Source: Stictocephala bisonia (lineage: Eukaryota > Arthropoda > Insecta > Hemiptera > Membracidae). From it: a stretch of 64,000 nucleotides of DNA. Position 1 is the first letter of the stretch. The number at the start of each line of letters is the position of its first letter. The notes under the pieces were generated by a model. That model saw only the letters and a list, made by a program, of their open reading frames with translations. It had not been told where the DNA came from and ran no database searches. The position numbers were made by a program, and so were the translations under genes. The stretch is taken from the NCBI GenBank assembly GCA_035578905.1, contig JAQJVL010000667.1, positions 367,501 through 431,500 of the forward strand, in the 5' to 3' direction. This document shows, piece by piece, positions 1-9,578 of this stretch.

Positions 1-2
1 GG

Positions 3-2919
3 GTGAGCAAGTATAAAGCACATGAACATGAATTTGACGAATATCTTAAAGGTATTGATTTCCCGGTACAGACTTCCAAAGTTCCGACATTTGAGGAACG
101 TTCCGGTATTTCAATTAACATATATGCTTATGACGAAAAGTTTATAATCTATCCTCTCCTAGTTACAAATGAAGAAAAAGTCCAACACGTAGATTTGTTG
201 TATATGAAGAATGAAAAGCAAGCTCATTACTGTTACATAAAGAATCTGGAAAAATTAGTGAATTCACAAGTGACAAAAAATGGACATAGAATCTGGCTGT
301 GCAGACGGTGTCTTCAGCATTTCGGAAGAGAGGATTTGTTAGATAAACATAAATTGGACTGTGGGAACCACAAAGCTTTGAGAGTCGAGTTGCCAGATGA
401 AGGTTCTTTCATCAAATTCAGACAATTCAACTGCTCGCTGAGAGTCCCGTTTGTATTCTACGCTGATTTCGAATGTTGTTTGATTCCAATAAAAGAAGCA
501 CAAAAGGAGAAGGATCCAACCGAAGAAAATCACAGAACCCTATACCCTGCGATATCAAAAACATCGACCAATAAGTTTCTGTTTGTATGGAACACACGAC
601 AGAGGTATTTATAAACCACCAGTTAGTTATTTCGGCGAGGATGCAGCTTCAAAATTTGTAGATACATTAATATGTGAATCGGAGGAAATCTTTAAACGCT
701 ACAACAGTGAGAATGCGGTTCCAATGTTACCACTGACTGATCTTGAATTGAGAGAGGTTGAAATCACCAACAGATGTCACATATGTAGAAAAGTATTAGA
801 AGATGACCGCGTGATGGATCATGATCATATAACCGGTAAATTCAGAGGTGTTGCCCATAACAAATGTAATTTGAATTATAAAGTGCCTAATTTCATACCC
901 GTCTTCATTCACAACTTGGCTGGTTATGATACACACCTATTCATTAAGCAATTCGGAGAGCGTGGTAACACTATCGATATAATACCAAACAACGAAGAGC
1001 GGTACATTTCGTTTACTGTGAAGGTGGAAAATGGTATTAAACTACGATTCCTTGATTCTTTCAAATTTATGAGTCTCAGTTTGGACACTCTCGTAAGCAA
1101 CCTCCCTAAAAGTAAACTAATGCATACTATCAAACACTATGAGAATGAATCTGTAGATCTGCTACTGAGGAAGGGTGTCTATCCATACGATTATATGGAT
1201 TCATTGGACAAGTACAATGAGACATCACTACCGCCAAAATCAGCATTTTATAATAAATTAAATAAGACCAATATCACAGAGCAAGATTACAAACACGCTT
1301 GTATGGTCTGGCATGATCTAGGAGTTAAAGACCTAAAGGAATACACACTGTTATACAACACTACAGATGTACTGCTACTGGCTGATGTCATGGAAAATTT
1401 TAGAGATGTGTGCATGGGAATATACAAATTAGATCCGGCATGGTATTTCACAGCACCAGGTCTAGCTTGGAGTGCGATGCTGAAAACTACAAATGTAAAA
1501 CTTGACCTATTGTCTGATGTTAATATGCTACTGATGTGGGAAAAAATGGTTCGAGGTGGAATATCTCAATGCTCGAACCGTCACGCTAAAGCTAACAACC
1601 CCTATATGAAAGATTATGACTCAACCCTTCCATGCACATATCTAACCTATCTAGATATGAACAATCTTTACGGTCATGCGATGAGTCAGCCGATGCCGAT
1701 AAAAGACTTTCGCTGGGTGAAAGATGGAGCTGACATTGGTGCAGATATAGAGTATTTCGATGTTACAAAAATTAACGATGATGAAACAATCGGTTATATA
1801 CTTGAAGTTGACTTGGTGTACCCTGAAAACCTACACGATCAACATTCTGATCTCCCCCTAGCTCCTGAGCGAATGTGTCCACCAGGGTCTAAAGAAGCAA
1901 AATTACTAACCACTCTATACAACAAAGAAAGATATGTTTTACACTATCGTAATTTAAAACTCTATTTATCATTGGGTATGCAGGTCACGAAGATCCACAG
2001 AATAATAAGTTTCGTACAGTCAAAATTTCTCGAAAAATATATCAACTTAAACACGGAGTATCGCATAAAAGCCCAAAACGACTTTGAGAAGGATTTCTAT
2101 AAACTGATGAATAATGCAGTATTCGGAAAGACTATGGAAAATATTCGGAACCGTGTAGACATTCGTCTCGTTTCAAAATGTGATCAGCTTGAGAAATTGA
2201 TTGCCAAACCTAATTTCGCGAGCCGGACGATTTTCTGTGAAAACTTAGCTGCGGTTCATATGGCTAAAGTAAAAACGAAATTTAACAAACCCATATATGT
2301 AGGTGCGTGTGTTCTCGACGTATCAAAGTTGATGATGTACGAATTCCATTATAATGTAATGAAAAAACGTTACGGCGATAAAATATCATTGCAATATACA
2401 GACACAGATTCTCTTACATACAAGATAGAAACAAGTGATTTTTATCAGGACATGCAAAGTATGATTAAATATTTTGACACTAGTGATTATGCAGAAAACA
2501 ATCCGTACGGTATGCCCCGAGTTCACAAAAAAATATTGGGCAAAATGAAAGACGAACTAAAGGGTTCTATCATGCGAGAATTCGTCGGGCTTAGATCCAA
2601 AATGTACGCGTATCAATTAGAAGACGGAGAAAAGAATGACGAAAAAAATAAACTAGATAAACTGAAAACCTCCAAACGATCTAAAGGGGTTAAAAAGTCT
2701 GTTGTGGAAAATGAGATATCATTTACAGACTACAAAGAGTGTCTGTTCAAAGGGAAAACTAAATACGCATCTATGAACATGATACGTAGTTCTAGGCATG
2801 AACTATTCAGTGTTGAGCTATTCAAAACATCACTGAGTAGTAAAGATGACAAACGCTACATATTAGAAGATGGGATCAAATCACTACCCTGGGGACATTA
2901 TAAAATACCCCACTTATAA
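3..2919 (+). pseudogene. PolB: Protein-primed DNA polymerase B (pPolB), 5'-truncated by the window and frameshifted
   Basis: This family B polymerase replicates the element using a protein primer. A C2H2-like zinc motif (CRRC...HKLDC) lies near 300-360, and the exonuclease I motif YADFE is at about 457-472. A change of frame near 545-550 then separates this part from the rest: the upstream frame runs into a stop at 612-614, while the downstream frame reads on into conserved sequence. After it come an endonuclease VII-like Cys/His block (775-876), the ExoII motif NLAGYDTH (about 912-936), ExoIII YNTTD, Pol motif A (DMNNLYG, about 1653-1673), motif B (KLMNNAVFGKT, about 2101-2133) and motif C YTDTDS (2395-2412). 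The long insert between A and B fits the protein-primed type. The stop is at 2917-2919. No true start is visible, since base 3 reads GTG in an already open frame. I count one frameshift and no internal stop in the polymerase domain. Confidence 0.95.
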
Positions 2920-2932
2920 GTACCCATCTGGA

Positions 2933-3601
2933 ATGGATATCAAAGTGTATGTTAATGACTACTTCGACAACGACCTGATACCGAGACCACTACGCTGTTT
3001 AATTGTTGGCCCGTCCGGTAGTGGGAAAACGAACCTTTTGCTGAACTTTATTTACGACGGCCAAGGGTTGACATTTAAGAACTTGTACGTGTTCAGTAGA
3101 TCAATCGATCAGACTGCGTACTCTAACCTTCGTGACATGTACGCCCAAGTTGGGGTGAAGTTAGGGAAACAGATAGCGTTTTTTTATACAAGCTGCGAAG
3201 ACCTAATCTCAGTTGATGAATGTGAACCAAATTCGTTGGTGGTTTTCGACGACTGCCTTCTTGAAAAACAAACCCCAATAAAAGAATACTTTATTCGAGG
3301 TCGACATAAACTCATATCCTGTGTGTATCTCAGCCAGAGCTATGGGCGTGTGGATATGCAAGTAATCCGTAACAATGTCAATCTACTTTGCGTGTTCAAT
3401 CAGAATAAGCACTACAGCAAGCGAATATATGAAGACTTTGTCGGCTCAGATATGTCGTACATCCAATTTGAATCTATGTGCAAGAAATGTTGGAGTCAAC
3501 CACACGGCTTTCTATCTATTGACATGAGCAAAAAAGTACACTCGGGAAAGTACAAATGTATGTTAAATGAAAAACTTATACCCAAGCCAGTTGCAAGATA
3601 A
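2933..3601 (+). CDS. ATP: Genome-packaging ATPase (A32/FtsK-HerA type)
   Basis: This is the P-loop ATPase thought to pump element DNA into capsids. From the ATG at 2933 the protein has 222 residues. Walker A is GPSGSGKT at residues 26-33 and Walker B is VVFDD at about 103-107. A later SQSYGR segment fits the sensor region. The frame is also open from an ATG at 2870, but that stretch overlaps the polymerase 3' end by 50 nt and reads as an out-of-frame copy of it. I therefore prefer 2933, 13 nt after the polymerase stop. The gene is intact and its length is normal for Polinton ATPases. A gap of 36 nt separates it from the next gene, in line with the compact layout of the element. Confidence 0.93.
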   Translation: MDIKVYVNDYFDNDLIPRPLRCLIVGPSGSGKTNLLLNFIYDGQGLTFKNLYVFSRSIDQTAYSNLRDMYAQVGVKLGKQIAFFYTSCEDLISVDECEPNSLVVFDDCLLEKQTPIKEYFIRGRHKLISCVYLSQSYGRVDMQVIRNNVNLLCVFNQNKHYSKRIYEDFVGSDMSYIQFESMCKKCWSQPHGFLSIDMSKKVHSGKYKCMLNEKLIPKPVAR

Positions 3602-3637
3602 AAATCTAACAGACTGTATTTAAATAAGTATAGCACT

Positions 3638-4696
3638 ATGGCTAATGTATTGGAAGCAAAACGTCTTGAAGAGCTACAGCGAGAACTTATACGCAAATTC
3701 AGAGCCGCTGAGAAAGAGGAGCGGTCATCTGGCTCTCGACCATCAATAGAGCACCACCCTTCAGAAAAACCACCCAACATTTTGAATCCGCTTCCTAAGG
3801 AGTCTGAGCCTCTAACGGTGGTAAAAGCCAAACAGTTGGAGGAACTGAACGATAATTTGAAGAATGAATTTTCCAGTGTATACGTGCAAGAAATGCAGGA
3901 GATGCGCGAAAGGCAGAAAAAGTATGAGCCCATAACGAATGCAATCATAAAACAAAAAGAGAAAGATGCAGTCAACGAGGCTAAAGAAATGGAAGAACGT
4001 AAAAGACTACGTATGCGACAACTCATGCGAATACCATTAACGAGATCTGGTACACCAGACGGACGAAGCCCGTTGTCTGAGCGTTCTGACATAGATACTC
4101 CTTCACAAGAATTGAATCAATCGTTTAAACAACTGATGGATACAAAGAAAATTACACTGGGATTGACTGCATCAAGTTATTTACCTAAAGCCCGAGATGC
4201 TCAGTTCGGTATTTGGTACGATGACAATGCTAATCAAGCTAAAATTGGATCCGAGCCGATCACGTTTAATTACGACGATATCGTACTAATAAAAGATCAA
4301 AAAACTTACAAAGGCACGGTTGGTCTTTGGCGTCTTTTGACGAAAAACGATTACATTAGTGATGACAACTATACGCCTGACGATTGGAATGCATACAAAG
4401 ATATATTGCTCAGAACAAATTCCATATTTCAGAAAAACGATCCTCTTTCAAATCGACCGAAAGCGAGTCAGGGTCGTAAATGGAAACGCATGATCAAACG
4501 AATTTGGGAAGAAAATATAAAGACTGACAATAATGATGAAATGACTGGGTCTGGGTTGGCAGTCTACAGCAGTAGGCCGGTAGAATACAAATACATCAGC
4601 AATCTCAATGAACTGGTAAAACGATTGAATTACATTTACGCTCAAGAAATGGCCGGCAACAACAATTTTCATAATGAGAAACTATCTCTCGTCTAA
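3638..4696 (+). CDS. Maverick conserved protein, coiled-coil N-terminus and DUF8207-like C-terminal domain
   Basis: The 352-residue protein starts at an ATG. Residues 1-130 are rich in Glu, Lys, Arg and Leu and probably form coiled coils. A Ser/Pro-rich linker (about 131-160) leads to a globular part with FGIWYDD (190-196), a short beta-rich stretch and YKGTVGLW (224-231). The last 45 residues carry the ELVKRLNYIYAQEMAGN...NE pattern that recurs at the end of this protein in many animal Mavericks. I recall this family as DUF8207, a name I could not check. Its function is unknown. Its place between the ATPase and the capsid genes suggests a virion or morphogenesis role, but that is inference. 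The frame is intact. Confidence 0.75.
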   Translation: MANVLEAKRLEELQRELIRKFRAAEKEERSSGSRPSIEHHPSEKPPNILNPLPKESEPLTVVKAKQLEELNDNLKNEFSSVYVQEMQEMRERQKKYEPITNAIIKQKEKDAVNEAKEMEERKRLRMRQLMRIPLTRSGTPDGRSPLSERSDIDTPSQELNQSFKQLMDTKKITLGLTASSYLPKARDAQFGIWYDDNANQAKIGSEPITFNYDDIVLIKDQKTYKGTVGLWRLLTKNDYISDDNYTPDDWNAYKDILLRTNSIFQKNDPLSNRPKASQGRKWKRMIKRIWEENIKTDNNDEMTGSGLAVYSSRPVEYKYISNLNELVKRLNYIYAQEMAGNNNFHNEKLSLV

Positions 4697-4711
4697 TTCA
4701 TATACGACAGA

Positions 4712-5167
4712 ATGGAAGAGTTAGTGCAGACTCCACGAGGAACAAAATATCTAGTACGTTGTCTTTCAGCATTACCGGAGAGTGTGATCGAAGGGTCTGG
4801 GCTTTTGAACGATATCATCAACAATCTACCGTTCGAGCTTCATGCTCCATGCAATTTGCAATTTGATACGTACAATTTTTGTGGACCCGGTACAAAACTA
4901 GACGAACGATTGGCTAGAGGAGATAAAGGAATCAACCCACTTGACGAGGCGTGCAAAGAACATGACATTTGGTACAGCAAACACAAAAATACAGAAGACA
5001 GATGGGTGGCCGATCGTGAGTTGCAGAAGAAGGCGTGGCGTAGAGTCATGGCACCTGATGCTGATTTGAATGAACGTGCAGTTGCTCTTGCTACAACCGG
5101 TGGAATGTGGCTGAAACGTAAACTCGGCATGGGTTTGGGTACGTCCGGTTCTATGTACCCTATGTGA
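4712..5167 (+). CDS. Phospholipase A2-like protein, parvovirus VP1-type domain
   Basis: The 151-residue protein starts at an ATG only 15 nt after the previous stop. Its centre carries the two hallmarks of the parvoviral PLA2 domain: a calcium-loop motif YNFCGPGTKL (residues 54-63) and a catalytic block DEACKEHDIWY (78-88), with His84 and Asp85 as the expected catalytic pair. A later Asp (about D101, in ADREL) fits the second conserved acidic position. In parvoviruses this activity breaches endosomal membranes during entry, and a similar role for a Polinton virion is inference. The C-terminus is Gly/Met-rich. The gene sits directly upstream of the major capsid gene, which supports a virion function. 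No damage is visible. Confidence 0.82.
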   Translation: MEELVQTPRGTKYLVRCLSALPESVIEGSGLLNDIINNLPFELHAPCNLQFDTYNFCGPGTKLDERLARGDKGINPLDEACKEHDIWYSKHKNTEDRWVADRELQKKAWRRVMAPDADLNERAVALATTGGMWLKRKLGMGLGTSGSMYPM

Positions 5168-5194
5168 ATACTATAAGTGGTGATATATTTCACA

Positions 5195-6423
5195 ATGGAA
5201 GCGATCTACACCAAGTTTATGGGCGGTGTTGTGAGGAGTGAGTACAGGACTGTTAACGCAGTGTCTGATCTCAATTTCAACACACCGAACAACTACACTG
5301 TGTTCAGATTGGATCATGGTGATGCGTTTTACGATTCTCGCATAATGTTTCACATTCAAGGTGAAGTCGTGAAAAAATCAGACGGGTCGGCATACCCAAA
5401 GAATTCTACTATAAAACTTGTTAACAACTTCCCAGCTTTCCTGTTCTCACGAATTGAGCTAAAGAAACACAACACAATCATTGATAGCGTAGACAATCCA
5501 GGTGTAACAGGCTACATCAAGGGTATGTTGATGTACACAAATACGGCCACACTTTCAAACTGCGGTTTCGTATCCCAGTACAGTGGAGGGGGCAAATTTG
5601 AAGCACTAGGTACGCTCGGTCATCTTGGTCTCGGCTTTTTCGACCACCTTCAGTATCCGATGTATAAAGGTGGATTTGAAATCACATTCACGCGTTCCGA
5701 AGACAACGACGCTCTGTGTCATTGGAAAGGTTCAGAAGCAACCGATGTTGAACCTAAAGATGGAAAGGTAAAAATTACATCGTTTGTTCTACGCGTACCG
5801 TTGGTAGAATACTCATCTACTAGTCGTATACAACTTATTGCGGGATTGAAAGAATTGAGCGACAAAGACAGACTATCATTCAGATACTACCAATGGCAGT
5901 GTATCGAGAAGAAAGGCGTGTTTGGATCTTCATTCAACTTTGACATCACCAACGTTTATCGGAGTGTGAACGATCCACGTTTCGTCATAATTGGTTTGCA
6001 AACTAATCGCTCGAACGATCAAAAGGCAAATCCATCAGTTTTCGACAGTTGTACATAAAGAACGTAACCGTCAAAATAAACGGTGATCGCTACCCACAAG
6101 AATTGCAAAACTTGAATATGTCAGATTCAAAGTGGCGACTTCTTTACGATCAGTATGTACGTTTTCGAATGGTGAACTTTGGGGATTCTGATGTTATGTT
6201 AACTCCTGAGAATTTCCAAAGCAACTTTCCAATAATGGTCGTAGATACTCATCTACATCCACAGTCGACAGACAGATCTAGAAGCGATATACAAGTTGAG
6301 TTAGACTTTATAAATCCAGTCGCACCTCCAGCAGCGAACAGTGGTACCACAGCTTACGTTGTTGTTGTCGCAGAAACAAACTTCACGTATGACATTACTC
6401 GAAATACAATCACATTTTGCTAG
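5195..6423 (+). pseudogene. MCP: Major capsid protein (double jelly-roll), frameshifted
   Basis: This matches the Polinton major capsid protein, which would form the icosahedral shell. I choose the ATG at 5195 (MEAIYTKF); the frame is also open from a GTG at 5177. The first frame runs to a stop at 6056-6058. Homologous sequence resumes at once in the -1 frame (about 6049 onwards, from IKNVTVKING) and continues to the stop at 6421-6423. A single small deletion near 6050-6055 would explain this. The two parts give about 285 and 121 residues, together close to a normal Polinton MCP. The reading frame is otherwise clean. The damage means this copy cannot make a full shell protein by itself. Confidence 0.88.
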
Positions 6424-6426
6424 GTA

Positions 6427-6466
6427 AATAAAAAAAAAAAAATAAATAAATAAAAAAAACTTTATT
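6427..6466. terminator. Back-to-back polyadenylation signals between convergent genes
   Basis: AATAAA lies at 6427-6432 on the plus strand, just after the capsid stop, and TTTATT at 6461-6466 gives AATAAA on the minus strand, just past the integrase stop. Only about 55 bases of A/T tract separate the two convergent genes. Confidence 0.65.
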
Positions 6467-6478
6467 TTTTGTTCATTT

Positions 6479-7465
6479 TTAAAATACTGACTTTTGGAGC
6501 TCTTTTTGATAAAACGATCCGATAATATGTTCTCCTTCAGAATCTTTGATATTATATGTGACTGGATTTGTATTATTAACTTGATAAACGGTAAATACTT
6601 CTCGAGTCCAGTTGCGTCCGTACTTGTTTGCATAGTGACCCTTATTTTTCGTAATCCTAACTCTATCACCAATCTTGAGTGTAGGTTTTCGCACTGCTGA
6701 TGTTGTTTCATCCCTGCTTGCATATCTGCGTCTAAGCTCAGGTTCACATTCCGCATTAACCTCAACTGGCATCATACCAATCGTTCTATGAAAACTGCTG
6801 TTGTAGTCTTTCAGTAAAGACTGGAGAATGTCAATCCAACGAAATGACTTACGCACTTCAAATTGTACTTTCATTTTCTCATTTAGAGTACGGTTGAATC
6901 TTTCTACTATCGCACTCTTTTCCTCATTCTCAGTATGATACATCTTGATGTCATGTTCCTTCAACAAACGCCTGAAGTCACTGTTTACGAATTCATGCCC
7001 TTTGTCTGTATGAAGTAGATTGGGTGACTCGTGCCCACATTGCCAAGCTCTTTCTAATATAACTCTAAATGCCTCGGCTACATCAGATCTACTTTTTCTG
7101 ACTAATGGTTCTGACCAAGCATATTTTGAGAACGTGTCTATGACATTTAGAATGTACTTGTAACCGTCGTTTTCACCTCTATACCTATCCATGATGACCA
7201 AATCGGCAGCCCACAAATCATCGATTCCAAGCGTTATGATTCTTCGTTTCGGAAATTTATTTATCACCGGTCGATGCAATTCTTTCGCTTCGATCAAGGA
7301 AGGTTTCATTTGGTTAGCAAAATCCGGAGCTTTAATAAATGTACTCTTTTCTTTTCCACAAACTACGCATTGTGCCTTGTGTCGCCACTTTTCGTTTACC
7401 GTTTTCAAAGTCTCAACATTTATTGAGCTCGTTTTTATTTTACACTTTGGACAGTAAATATCCAT
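6479..7465 (-). CDS. INT: Retrovirus-like DDE integrase
   Basis: The 328-residue integrase inserts the element into host DNA. The N-terminus has a zinc-binding CPKC (5-8) and CVVC (33-36) pair. The catalytic core shows D88 (AADLV), D154 (HTDKGHEF) and E188 (SAIVERF), the DDE triad of retroviral and Polinton integrases. The C-terminal part has a chromo/SH3-like entry GDRVRI at about 270, followed by a Tyr/Asn-rich strand region. The gene is intact and is the only one of this Polinton segment on the minus strand. Its start is 17 nt from the start of the next, divergent gene, so both probably share one short promoter. Confidence 0.95.
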   Translation of the reverse strand: MDIYCPKCKIKTSSINVETLKTVNEKWRHKAQCVVCGKEKSTFIKAPDFANQMKPSLIEAKELHRPVINKFPKRRIITLGIDDLWAADLVIMDRYRGENDGYKYILNVIDTFSKYAWSEPLVRKSRSDVAEAFRVILERAWQCGHESPNLLHTDKGHEFVNSDFRRLLKEHDIKMYHTENEEKSAIVERFNRTLNEKMKVQFEVRKSFRWIDILQSLLKDYNSSFHRTIGMMPVEVNAECEPELRRRYASRDETTSAVRKPTLKIGDRVRITKNKGHYANKYGRNWTREVFTVYQVNNTNPVTYNIKDSEGEHIIGSFYQKELQKSVF

Positions 7466-7482
7466 GACTTAGTTATAAGTGT

Positions 7483-7986
7483 ATGATTATGGTTGCGTTA
7501 CATCATCATCATAAAATCAGGCTGTCGGATGGACAGAAACGTAAGCTCCGCACCGCTTACCGAAGGCGGCAGAGTGCGAGCATTGGTCTATCGAAAGACC
7601 AAGTGACTATGTGTGGTGGCGATGATATCTTGCTCACACCAAGACAGCACCAACGTATAGTCAAAGCGAAAAAAGATAATAAAGGATTACGGATGGAGCG
7701 TTCATACGGACAGCTTTCAATGAACAAAAAAGGAGGTCTCTTGAAAGAGATGCTAGATTTTGTCGAAACAGATGTACCTGGTGGCAAACGTTTCATTTCA
7801 CCAGTTGTGAGGCACACAATAGCACCACTACTCAAGAATAAGTTCGTACCATGGTTGAAACAACTAATTGACAGTGAACTTGACAGTATTATCGGTCCTA
7901 AAGGTTCAGGTCTTAAACGGCGCATCAACTCCAAGTTAGACGAACTGCTTGGTAATAAAAAAGATCACACCCCTTTCGCTCGCTGA
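7483..7986 (+). CDS. Small basic Polinton protein, putative minor virion protein
   Basis: The 167-residue protein starts at the ATG at 7483 (or 7489). It is rich in Lys and Arg. Residues 13-85 show a two-fold pattern in which a segment such as LSDGQKRKLRTAYRR is followed by LSKDQV, then LLTPRQHQRIVKAKK followed by LSMNKKGG. This recurs in small Polinton proteins of other animals, as I recall them. The C-terminal half is amphipathic (LLKNKFVPWLKQLI). The exact role is unknown. A DNA-binding or capsid-interior protein is inference from the charge and the neighbours. The last 38 nt overlap the protease frame downstream. Confidence 0.6.
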   Translation: MIMVALHHHHKIRLSDGQKRKLRTAYRRRQSASIGLSKDQVTMCGGDDILLTPRQHQRIVKAKKDNKGLRMERSYGQLSMNKKGGLLKEMLDFVETDVPGGKRFISPVVRHTIAPLLKNKFVPWLKQLIDSELDSIIGPKGSGLKRRINSKLDELLGNKKDHTPFAR

Positions 7987-8383
7987 AATTGAAAATTACG
8001 TCAAAACGCTAAAGATAGAAAATTTTCGAGGCGTGTTTATGCGTCAAATGCTACCGTCAATACCTAGTCCCATCGAATGTGGGGTCATCAATCTTGGAGA
8101 TATATCATCTAATGGCACCCACTGGACGTGTTACGTAAAACGGGGAGAACATAAATTATACTTCGACTCGTTCGGTGATGCAAGACCACCACTAGAGTTG
8201 GTACGTTATTTGGGTGCAGACAATCTCAAATACAACATCGACAGAGTCCAAGATTTTGATGATCCTCCGATATGCGGCCACCTATGTATTGAGGTGTTAC
8301 GACGTAACGACAAAAGTGAAGATTGGAATGATATCGTGCGGTGTCTACGAGATAACAAATACACTTGGAAGTCTTGGTGGTAA
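7949..8383 (+). CDS. PRO: Adenovirus-type cysteine protease (adenain/Ulp1-like)
   Basis: This maturation protease would cleave capsid precursors. From the first open codon the frame has 144 residues. THW (His58), YFDSFG (Asp73), Gln101 and CGHLC (Cys109) line up with the His, acidic, Gln and Cys residues of adenain. The frame opens at a TTG at 7949 and has no ATG before residue 31, which already lies inside conserved sequence (SLAEIENYV...FRGVF). The start is therefore uncertain: a lost ATG, a non-AUG start, or readout as a frameshift product of the overlapping upstream gene are all possible. The domain itself is undamaged. Confidence 0.88.
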   Translation: MVIKKITPLSLAEIENYVKTLKIENFRGVFMRQMLPSIPSPIECGVINLGDISSNGTHWTCYVKRGEHKLYFDSFGDARPPLELVRYLGADNLKYNIDRVQDFDDPPICGHLCIEVLRRNDKSEDWNDIVRCLRDNKYTWKSWW

Positions 8384-8395
8384 GAGACTATAACT

Positions 8396-8695
8396 ATGGA
8401 GAGTTATCGTGGCAGTACTTTTCACATCAACAAATTTGGTGATACGAACATCACTTTTGTTGCTGGTGGTAATAGTGCACAATACGTCGATTCTAAAATC
8501 AATGAGATGAAAAGAGAGTTTTCCCATGAATCGTTGCAAGCTTTCGATAAAGTCGAAATCAAACTTCGACTAGAGCTCAATGAACTATTCGATGCCGTCC
8601 GAAAGTTGAAGAGAAAAACAAACGAAAGGCTCGAAAAGATCGAGGAGAGACTTGAAGCTCTCGAGAATGGCGTGAGGGCCTCCACACCTGAATAA
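8396..8695 (+). CDS. Short coiled-coil protein of unknown function
   Basis: The 99-residue frame starts at an ATG 12 nt after the protease stop. The first 30 residues include a Gly-rich stretch (FVAGGNSAQYVDSKI). From about residue 33 to 92 the sequence is almost pure heptad coiled coil (LRLELNELFDAVRKLKRK...LEKIEERLEALEN). I do not recognise the family. Its place between the protease and the penton gene, and a trimeric or dimeric coiled coil, would suit a fibre-like or scaffold part, but that is inference only. Confidence 0.6.
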   Translation: MESYRGSTFHINKFGDTNITFVAGGNSAQYVDSKINEMKREFSHESLQAFDKVEIKLRLELNELFDAVRKLKRKTNERLEKIEERLEALENGVRASTPE

Positions 8696-8807
8696 CATGT
8701 GGCAAACACGGCTATTTAAAAAAACAATTTTTTTCGCATCGATCGAGAGTAACTTTTAAGAGACACCTATGTGTGTGTATGGGAGACAAAGAGTTTTAAA
8801 AATCATA

Positions 8808-9578
8808 ATGCTGTTCAAACTGGTTGGAGCGGGTTCGGTGATCACACTTCACTTGGAGCACCCAATATATTTGCGCGATGAAGATAACTACGAACTGGCT
8901 CTGTACGGGTTTTATTCGGAAAACAATATCGCTAATCATCCGACAGATGGAACGATGTACTTTTGGGTAGGTCCTAACGCCGAACAACAGAGCATTGGTC
9001 CGAGAGCGCTTCTCTTTCAGAAAGGCCACTGGACGCTAGACACCCTACAGGTCAAGTGCAGTGAGTTCCTCAAAACACTGAACGTGGTTGATTCTGCAAG
9101 GTTCAGCATAGGGAAAATGGATGACAGGGTATCGATAGTCTCACCGCTCAAGTTCAGTTTCGACTCCACAATACGAAACCTGCTCGGGTTCGAAATGCAG
9201 TCTGAGGAAAAAGAAGACTACAGTAACGAACGTTTTTACTACATGGCCGACCATATCATAAAAGCCACGAAACCACCGAATCTCAGAGCTGTTGATACAG
9301 TCGAGATACATTGCAATTTGGTTGAAAACAGTTACTCCAATCACGACGAACACTTGCACAAGCACAAAGAACATCGACTGCTATACACATTTTTCCCAGC
9401 CGTACCGCGGGGTTACAAAATATCAGAAACGCCGCTCCAGAGATATTATGCTCCGTTAGATAGTGCCCTGCGAAAAATACAGCAAATCACTGTTACAATC
9501 GTGGATCAAGACAATCGCCTGATCTTGAACCCATTTGTAAATAACATTGTTTATCTACACCTACAGAAATTACGGTAG
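8808..9578 (+). CDS. Penton / minor capsid protein (single jelly-roll)
   Basis: I choose the ATG at 8808 (MLFKLVGAG, 256 residues); an upstream in-frame ATG at 8769 would add 13 residues. The C-terminal half carries the pattern of Polinton penton proteins: VEIHCNLVENSY, then LLYTFFPAVPRGYKI, then YAPLDS, IQQITVTIVDQDNRLI and a final VYLHLQKLR. These form the strands of a jelly-roll that would close the five-fold vertices. The N-terminal half is beta-rich with no motif I can name. The frame is intact and is the last gene before the right end of the element. Confidence 0.82.
   Translation: MLFKLVGAGSVITLHLEHPIYLRDEDNYELALYGFYSENNIANHPTDGTMYFWVGPNAEQQSIGPRALLFQKGHWTLDTLQVKCSEFLKTLNVVDSARFSIGKMDDRVSIVSPLKFSFDSTIRNLLGFEMQSEEKEDYSNERFYYMADHIIKATKPPNLRAVDTVEIHCNLVENSYSNHDEHLHKHKEHRLLYTFFPAVPRGYKISETPLQRYYAPLDSALRKIQQITVTIVDQDNRLILNPFVNNIVYLHLQKLR

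Noticed and set aside
2870..2932. Extended N-terminus of the packaging ATPase
   Set aside because: This part overlaps the polymerase 3' coding end in another frame. The ATG at 2933 gives a normal-length protein.
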